This document shows, in pieces, positions 24,085 to 29,017 of a stretch of DNA of 31,015 bases (positions are counted from its first letter, which is position 1; each line of letters starts with the position of its first letter). A model generated the notes under the pieces. It was not told the DNA's origin, made no database searches, and saw only the letters and a list, made by a program, of their open reading frames with translations. The DNA is from a virus. The DNA lies in IMG/VR virus record IMGVR_UViG_3300035633_000361, positions 1 to 31,015 of that record; one strand, 5' to 3'. Position numbers and translations under genes: made by a program.

Positions 24085-24807
24085 ATGCTAAATCAAAATA
24101 GAGTTCTGAACTACATTAAAGACAATCTAGCCTTTCCGTTTATGCAGCTAGAGTTAACCGATGAACAGATTATAGAATACTTTACGAAATATACGATTAA
24201 AGAGTTCTCGTATTACGTTCCTGAAGTAAAAACAATGCCATTGAATGTAACTCTTGAAATGAATCGTGTTCCAAACAAACAAAACGAGTTTTATCTTCAC
24301 GAACCTCAAGGTTTAGAAATCCTCAATGTAGTTGATATATATTTTGATCAAGGAGATTGGTATGCCCTTGGTCATCCTCCCTTTGGCGTATTTAATCATT
24401 TTGAACTGAGAGACTGGGCACTTCGTGTGGAAATGGCTGGTCAGACCAAAATGTTTTCGTCATTTGATCACACATTTGAATTTAAGCATCCAAATATAAT
24501 TCGTGTTTCTCCAGTCTTCCCATCTCAACTTCGACAAGTGGCTGTTGAGTATGAGAGACAACAGAACCCTGATTTAAGTGGTATACCAAATGATCTACAT
24601 CATGAGTTTGAACATCTAGCTCTTGCTGATATTCAAATTGTAATTGGTCGTATTCGTAAAAGATATGGTGGTGGTAATCTTCGAACTCCGTTTGGAGAAA
24701 TCCCACTTGAGTCTGAAATACTTGAAGAAGGTAAGGAATTAAAGAGAGAAGTTATAGAAAAACTTGAGAGATTATATATTCCCAACGTCCGAGTTGACCA
24801 TGGTTAA
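24085..24807 (+). CDS. Probable virion structural (neck/tail-type) protein
   Basis: A 240-residue protein. It opens with a helical part (FMQLELTDEQIIEYFTKYTI, then KEFSYYVPEVK) and has strand-rich middle segments (HPNIIRVSPVFPSQLRQVAV), then a helix HHEFEHLALADIQIVIGRIR and a Gly-rich turn KRYGGGNLRTPFGEIPLESE, ending with a long charged helix. I associate this order with neck or connector-type proteins in large myoviruses, but no name is firm. It lies between the exonuclease and RuvC genes, away from the left-hand structural block. GAGG lies upstream of its ATG. Confidence 0.5.
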   Translation: MLNQNRVLNYIKDNLAFPFMQLELTDEQIIEYFTKYTIKEFSYYVPEVKTMPLNVTLEMNRVPNKQNEFYLHEPQGLEILNVVDIYFDQGDWYALGHPPFGVFNHFELRDWALRVEMAGQTKMFSSFDHTFEFKHPNIIRVSPVFPSQLRQVAVEYERQQNPDLSGIPNDLHHEFEHLALADIQIVIGRIRKRYGGGNLRTPFGEIPLESEILEEGKELKREVIEKLERLYIPNVRVDHG

Positions 24808-24871
24808 AAAAGGTAATAAAATCAATTAAAGAATTAGAAATTCAAATTTTGGATACTTACAAAAGGCAATT

Positions 24872-25414
24872 ATGAAAAAATTAGGTGTTATATTGGGTGA
24901 TAAACCCAAAGGAAAATCAAAATGCAAATTCGTAGAAACAAACGAGGCCGTATTCGTAGGAATTGACCCAAGCTTAACCGCGACAGGTATCGTCGTCCTC
25001 GACCAAGACGCTTGCGTTCTCAAAAAGGAAGTAATAAAGACTACTCCCAAGCAAGAAATCGAAGAAAGATTTATTCAAATAATAAAGGCATTAAGATTCA
25101 TACCACATATACTCCGTCTTAAGCGGGTATATATTGAGGGGATATCATATGGAAGTAAAGGAAACAGAGCTTATCAATTAGGGGCGCTGCATTTTATGAT
25201 TCGGCTTCTTTTATATGAGAATCGAATAAAATATTCAGTTATAGCCCCTAAGACCCTCAAGGTTTTTCATGCAAAAGACGCAAATGCTGATAAAAATAAA
25301 GTCGTTGAAATGGTTGAAGCACAATTCGGTGAGACTTTTAGTGATCACAATCTCGCTGATGCTTACGGATTAGCAAGAATGGCTTTGGAGGAACATTATA
25401 ATGAAGGGTCGTAA
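24872..25414 (+). CDS. ruvC: RuvC-like Holliday junction resolvase
   Basis: A 180-residue RNase H-fold nuclease. FVGIDPSLTATGIVVLD (Asp32), RVYIEGISYGSKG (Glu89) with YQLGALHFMIR, then KTLKVFHAKDANADKNKVV and FSDHNLADAYGLARM (Asp158, Asp163) supply the four acidic residues of RuvC. It cuts four-way junctions that arise in recombination and would block packaging. The basic N-terminus (KPKGKSKCK) is a short extension compared with bacterial RuvC. T4 uses endonuclease VII for this job, so RuvC use is a difference from T4. AAGG lies before the ATG; a 64-base spacer precedes it. Confidence 0.9.
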   Translation: MKKLGVILGDKPKGKSKCKFVETNEAVFVGIDPSLTATGIVVLDQDACVLKKEVIKTTPKQEIEERFIQIIKALRFIPHILRLKRVYIEGISYGSKGNRAYQLGALHFMIRLLLYENRIKYSVIAPKTLKVFHAKDANADKNKVVEMVEAQFGETFSDHNLADAYGLARMALEEHYNEGS

Positions 25415-25844
25415 GTTTGGTCCTGGAGCACAAGATTATTATGGACAGGATGTTGAAGGTCCTGGCGAGTTTGAAGATGCAGAAAAACCTGAACCAGAAG
25501 AAAAGAAGCGTAAATATTACTGGAGGACAGAAATGAATATAGATAGATATTTAAATAAAATACAAGAGGCTGGTTGGGAAGGTATGCCCAAAGGCTGGGA
25601 CGAAGAAAGCATCAAGAAATTTGCAAAAAGTCTTGTTAAAGGTGGAGCAAAGAAAGAGGGGTTCTTTGATGCATGTGTAAAGAAAATGGAAGATGAGAAA
25701 GGATTTGACAAAGATAGGGCAAAGAGATTTTGTGCTGGAATAAAAGACGAAGTATATGATAGCACATATTGGAGAGGAAAAGGTAAGACACCTCAAGAGG
25801 TTGGGAAAGATGTTAAAAAACACAAAAATGTCCCGGAAGATTAA
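25401..25844 (+). CDS. Phage Trp/Cys-motif protein, with a second in-frame start
   Basis: A 147-residue protein overlapping RuvC by 14 bases. The N-terminal 44 residues are Gly/Pro/Glu rich (FGPGAQDYYGQDVEGPGEFE). The rest has GWEGMPKGWDEESIKKFAKS, then FFDACVKKMEDEKGF, AKRFCAGIKDEVYDSTYWRG. This W-Cys-Cys-WRG pattern is one I know from head-associated proteins of large phages. GGAGG lies 9 bases before ATG 25401, but ATG 25533 inside the frame has TGGAGG at 7 bases, so a 103-residue product starting MNIDRYLNKI may also be made. Confidence 0.65.
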   Translation: MKGRKFGPGAQDYYGQDVEGPGEFEDAEKPEPEEKKRKYYWRTEMNIDRYLNKIQEAGWEGMPKGWDEESIKKFAKSLVKGGAKKEGFFDACVKKMEDEKGFDKDRAKRFCAGIKDEVYDSTYWRGKGKTPQEVGKDVKKHKNVPED

Positions 25845-26007
25845 TATATTAGAGACGTATTTACATCGACTTTACCCTCAATTTCTTGATCAGAAGATTG
25901 TTGAGGGTGATAATGTGAAATGTGATAATTGTGGGAGAATTGTTAAAGTTATTGAGGAAGGAAAAGGACAACTAATATGTTGCGGCCTTCCAATGAAAGT
26001 AATATAA
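25810..26007 (+). CDS. Desulforedoxin-like small iron protein
   Basis: A 65-residue protein from ATG 25810 (AGAGG 9 bases upstream); ATGs at 25756 and 25828 are alternatives. The first 35 residues are a helical lead (MSRKINILETYLHRLYPQ). The last 30, VKCDNCGRIVKVIEEGKGQL then ICCGLPMKVI, match desulforedoxin and the N-terminal domain of desulfoferrodoxin: Cys38-x2-Cys41-x15-Cys57-Cys58, the exact spacing of the Fe(SCys)4 site, with the VKV and CCG-PM context. It would carry a single redox-active iron and pass electrons, perhaps to oxygen-detoxifying partners. The superoxide-reducing domain is not attached. It overlaps the previous gene by 35 bases. Confidence 0.75.
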   Translation: MLKNTKMSRKINILETYLHRLYPQFLDQKIVEGDNVKCDNCGRIVKVIEEGKGQLICCGLPMKVI

Positions 26008-26022
26008 ACGGAGGTAAAATCT

Positions 26023-26208
26023 ATGGAACAACTAGCAATTGCAGGATTTATTTGCTTTGTAGTTGGTGGTGTATTTGGTTGGGTGTTAAAAGCTAACTGG
26101 AAGAAAATTAGTGGTCGTGTTGGTGAAGACCTAGGCGAAGCGCTTGATCGCATTCGTAAAGAGAGGGATGAACTTCTAGAAGAGCTTAAAAAATATAAAA
26201 ATAAGTAA
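26023..26208 (+). CDS. Small membrane protein with a coiled-coil tail
   Basis: A 61-residue protein. Residues 4-23 (LAIAGFICFVVGGVFGWVLK) form one membrane span with a short N-terminus outside the membrane core, and the rest (VGEDLGEALDRIRKERDELL) is a charged helix with heptad Leu. The plan resembles inner-membrane spanins or holin-like helpers but is shorter than usual spanins, and no second spanin is seen. GGAGG lies 9 bases before the ATG. It is adjacent to the PAP2 phosphatase gene. Confidence 0.55.
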   Translation: MEQLAIAGFICFVVGGVFGWVLKANWKKISGRVGEDLGEALDRIRKERDELLEELKKYKNK

Positions 26209-26220
26209 GAGGTATATATC

Positions 26221-26676
26221 ATGAACATTGATGAGCTGTGGGAAAAAATAACCAATGCTTCTACGGATACCGTTGAAGATATTGGTGATATTCTTCAATA
26301 TGCTCTACCAGTTCTCGGTCTTCTATCTGCTGTGATCATGGGTAATGCAGGAATGTGGGATGCATGGTTATATGCACTTGGAGGACAAGCTGGTCTTTCA
26401 ACAATCCTGAAAAGATTGTTCAATTTTACGTCAATCGGTACAAGACCAAATGGCGGTGATAATGCAATGCCAAGTGGTCACACTACGGCTGCATTCATGG
26501 GTGCAACTTTTGTGTATCTCTCAGGAGCCGCACCAATTGCAGTTGTTGGTGCATACGTTCTTGCAGCATTCACTGGTTACAGTCGAGTTCGAGCAAATAA
26601 GCACTGGTGGAGAGATGTGTTCGTAGGGGCAATGTTAGGCGCAGCTACTTCTGTTGCTGCTGTCTTTCTAGCTTAA
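26221..26676 (+). CDS. PAP2-family membrane phosphatase
   Basis: A 151-residue integral membrane protein. Motif 2 is MPSGHTTAA (83-91) with the active His87, and motif 3 is SRVRANKHWWRD (121-132), SR-x5-H-x3-D, with His128 and Asp132. Motif 1 is looser: LKRLFNFTSIGTRPNG (63-78) has the RP but the preceding Lys is farther away than in the standard K-x6-RP. Hydrophobic spans are near 28-42, 90-118 and 133-150. Family members dephosphorylate lipid phosphates (undecaprenyl diphosphate, phosphatidate, lipid A). A phage copy near sugar-transfer genes suggests envelope-lipid or LPS alteration; substrate unknown. AGAGG precedes the ATG. Confidence 0.85.
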   Translation: MNIDELWEKITNASTDTVEDIGDILQYALPVLGLLSAVIMGNAGMWDAWLYALGGQAGLSTILKRLFNFTSIGTRPNGGDNAMPSGHTTAAFMGATFVYLSGAAPIAVVGAYVLAAFTGYSRVRANKHWWRDVFVGAMLGAATSVAAVFLA

Positions 26677-26695
26677 TGACGGGAGGCGCGTTGGT

Positions 26696-26950
26696 ATGAA
26701 ATTACATGAAATATATTTTGAGTTGAAGCAATTAAGGGAGTACGAAGAATCAACTTATTTTGCTATGTGCAAGCAGTTTGACTGTCCAAGAAAGCAAATT
26801 CTGTGTTATAAGATTGCACGTAGACTTTGTGCTCCAAATAAAGTCTGCCAACGCGCCATTGACCGTGAAATTGACGCTGTTGCTTGGAAGTACGATATGC
26901 CTACGGAAGAACCAAATAACTATCCAGGGCAATTGGATGAGGATGTATAA
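26696..26950 (+). CDS. Small Cys-containing hypothetical protein
   Basis: An 84-residue protein. Helical N-terminus (MKLHEIYFELKQLREYEEST), then five cysteines within residues 24-51 (MCKQFDCPRKQILCYKIARR, then LCAPNKVC), and an acidic, Pro-containing end (MPTEEPNNYPGQLDEDV). The Cys spacing could bind a metal or form disulphides. No known family. GGGAGG lies 9 bases before the ATG. Its stop overlaps the next ATG by one base (TAATG), so it is coupled to the phosphoesterase gene. Confidence 0.55.
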   Translation: MKLHEIYFELKQLREYEESTYFAMCKQFDCPRKQILCYKIARRLCAPNKVCQRAIDREIDAVAWKYDMPTEEPNNYPGQLDEDV

Positions 26951-27342
26951 TGGCTAAATTTATTGTAGTTAAGCATGAAGCTAAAAGAGCTGGTACTCAT
27001 TATGACCTTCGATTTGAGATGCCAAATTCAAATTTGTGGGCATCATTTGCAGTTCGAAAAGGAGTACCTCTTGAACCCGGAAAGAAAGTTTTGGCTGTTA
27101 GAACGCATGACCATTCGCGAGAAGAAGCACTTTTTCTCGGTACGATAGCAAGTGGATATGGAGCAGGAAAATTTACAAAGTGGGATGATGGAAATTGCAT
27201 AGTTAAAAAATTTACATCAAAGCACATTGTCGTTGATTTTAAAGGCAAAAAAATAAAAGGGTTGTACCATCTCATTAATACGGGTGTCATTGATCGAGAG
27301 TATAAAAAACAAAATTATTTACTCTTTAAGAGCAAGATGTGA
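26950..27342 (+). CDS. Standalone LigD-type 3'-phosphoesterase (PE domain)
   Basis: A 130-residue protein that is almost only the PE domain of DNA ligase D. FIVVKHEAKRAGTHYDLRFE (4-23) gives the metal and phosphate ligands His9, His17, Asp19 and Arg21; WASFAVRKGVPLEPGKKVLA follows, then RTHDHS (His55) and GTIASGYGAGKFTKWDDGN (64-82). In LigD this domain trims 3'-ribonucleotides and removes 3'-phosphates so ends can be ligated. Here neither polymerase nor ligase domain is attached, as in some archaeal and bacterial free-standing PE proteins. In a phage it would heal damaged 3' ends. Coupled to the gene before it. Confidence 0.85.
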   Translation: MAKFIVVKHEAKRAGTHYDLRFEMPNSNLWASFAVRKGVPLEPGKKVLAVRTHDHSREEALFLGTIASGYGAGKFTKWDDGNCIVKKFTSKHIVVDFKGKKIKGLYHLINTGVIDREYKKQNYLLFKSKM

Positions 27343-27350
27343 GGCATAAA

Positions 27351-28073
27351 ATGAAGAAATTGAATCAGCATTTACAAAGAGTGCAAGAAGTCAGTGGAAT
27401 GGGAGACATTCATGCACAGATCATTGGTTTTTTTCAGAAAAACCCAAATCCAAATGACAAACAAGTTCACGCGTTTGCTGAGAAAATTGGTATGAATGAA
27501 CATGAACTTGAGAGACATATTTATATGCTCTTAAGCAGTGTGATTAGTGGTGGAAAAGCCCCCAAATATACAGGAGATTATGATTCGAAACAACTTGAGA
27601 TGGGTAGAAAAGTTGAGATGGAACATACATCTGAGCCACTAATCGCTGAGAAAATTGCAAAAGATCATCTTGCTGAATTAAGTGACTATTACACAAGACT
27701 TAAGAAGATGGAAGAGGGTGCTGGTGTTAAACACGAGCAACTATCAGTTCTTCGAGAGATTTTTGTTCAGATGGGAGAAATCTACTCAATGAAACCCGGA
27801 CCAAGAAGAGATATGCAACTTCTTCGTCTGGCAATTATAGCAGAATACGATGCCACAAATCTTTATGAAGAAATGGCTCAATTAACAGACGATGAAAATA
27901 TAAGAGATGTAATGCTTCATGTTGCAAATGAGGAGAAAGAACACATAGGAGAATTTGAATTTCTATTGGAACATATAGACGAGGATCATGAAAAACATGA
28001 AGACAAAGGCGAAGATGAAGCGGAAGAAATAACAGGACTTAGTGACGAAGAAGACGAGGACGAAGAAGACTGA
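27351..28073 (+). CDS. Fusion of a phage helical domain with a rubrerythrin/ferritin-like domain
   Basis: A 240-residue protein from ATG 27351, which has GAGG 6 bases upstream. Residues 18-65 are a small helical unit; QLEMGRKVEMEHTSEPLIAE and KIAKDHLAELSDYYTRLKKM (81-120) form a repeated phage-type motif that I recall as DUF5661 (number from memory). Residues 155-208 are a ferritin-like pair of helices: RLAIIAEYDATNLYEEMAQ (Glu165, Glu173/174) and VANEEKEHIGEFEFLLEHID (Glu195, His198), the di-iron signature of rubrerythrin and encapsulated-ferritin proteins. The tail is Glu/Asp-rich. It could act as an iron or peroxide scavenger, perhaps tied to the particle by the first domain. Confidence 0.75.
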   Translation: MKKLNQHLQRVQEVSGMGDIHAQIIGFFQKNPNPNDKQVHAFAEKIGMNEHELERHIYMLLSSVISGGKAPKYTGDYDSKQLEMGRKVEMEHTSEPLIAEKIAKDHLAELSDYYTRLKKMEEGAGVKHEQLSVLREIFVQMGEIYSMKPGPRRDMQLLRLAIIAEYDATNLYEEMAQLTDDENIRDVMLHVANEEKEHIGEFEFLLEHIDEDHEKHEDKGEDEAEEITGLSDEEDEDEED

Positions 28074-28114
28074 ATTTGGAACAAACAACCAAACTCGAAA
28101 AGGAGAAGTCTGTG

Positions 28115-28999
28115 ATGAAGACGTATAGTCAACGTGTGTTTGATCTTGCAACAGATTTCATGAAAAATCCAGAATTTGTTGAAGTTGATTATGATGAAGT
28201 TGCAAGATTCAGTGATATGATGAAAGGTACAGTTCAAAGAAGGTTCAAACAAAGTCCCACCGATGATAAAATTCTTTTATGTCTATCAAACCTCGTAGCG
28301 AGTTCAATCAACTATTGCTACTGGTACGGAACAAGCAACATAAGACCAAATGGATCTTCGTCAAGCAAGATGTACTCAATTGTAGAGGAATGTCTAAAAT
28401 CAGAAATGCATTTTTCTGATTTCAGATCACCGAGACAACAATTGAAAAGTTCAATTGATTTAATTGTTTCTCGTCTTGCTGAAGAACGATTTCCTCTTCT
28501 TGAAGAAAGGCAAAAACATTTGTACGAATTGTTGAACGGTGGATATGAACTTTCAAAATATCTTGTTGAAACTCATCATGATTCGGTTCCTGCTGTAAAT
28601 TGTGCAATGGAGATAATTGTCCAAAAATTTCCAGGTTTTGCCTCAGATATGTTTCTAAAAAGAGCATCATTATTCTTTCTAATGCTGCACCGTATGTTCG
28701 GTTGGTATGATGATGCGCTTCGAGAGATGCATGTTCCCGCTGATTATCAAGTCCCAAAACTGCTCGAATTCTTTGGTCTAATCAAATACAGCGACGAATT
28801 ACAAAGTCGAATTGAACACAACGTTCAAATACCAAAGCATTCCCAAATTGAATGCGAAATAAGAGCAGCCACAATTCTTGCGTGTAAGGCACTCTGTGAC
28901 ACAACTGAATGGAATATTTCAGATGTAGACGCTTGGTTCTGGCTGCGCAGAAAAGAGTGTACCAACAAATTTCACCTCACTATCACAACTGATTACTAA
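28115..28999 (+). CDS. Queuosine-salvage (Qng1/DUF2419)-like N-glycosylase
   Basis: A 294-residue protein from ATG 28115 (AAGGAG 9 bases upstream); TTG 28076 is less likely. The N-terminus is helical, NYCYWYGTSNIRPNG follows, and the C-terminal half has LKRASLFFLMLHRMFG, then VPADYQVPKLLEFFGLIKYS, ECEIRAATILACKALC and DVDAWFWLRRK. These match the queuosine salvage family, with the order of its D-Y-x-VP, EIRAAT and D-x-x-W elements. Those enzymes release the queuine base from its nucleotide so it can enter tRNA. A phage version may feed tRNA modification or make a deazaguanine base for DNA; no other deazapurine gene is visible here. Confidence 0.75.
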   Translation: MKTYSQRVFDLATDFMKNPEFVEVDYDEVARFSDMMKGTVQRRFKQSPTDDKILLCLSNLVASSINYCYWYGTSNIRPNGSSSSKMYSIVEECLKSEMHFSDFRSPRQQLKSSIDLIVSRLAEERFPLLEERQKHLYELLNGGYELSKYLVETHHDSVPAVNCAMEIIVQKFPGFASDMFLKRASLFFLMLHRMFGWYDDALREMHVPADYQVPKLLEFFGLIKYSDELQSRIEHNVQIPKHSQIECEIRAATILACKALCDTTEWNISDVDAWFWLRRKECTNKFHLTITTDY

Positions 29000-29017
29000 A
29001 AAAGGAGATCGTAAAAT

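Noticed and set aside
24798-24854. Short protein-like frame (SIKELEIQILDTYKRQL) just before the RuvC gene
   Set aside because: It has no ATG, GTG or TTG near its beginning, no SD, and follows a stop closely; a -1 shift from the previous gene has no suitable slippery site. Could be a remnant but cannot be supported.
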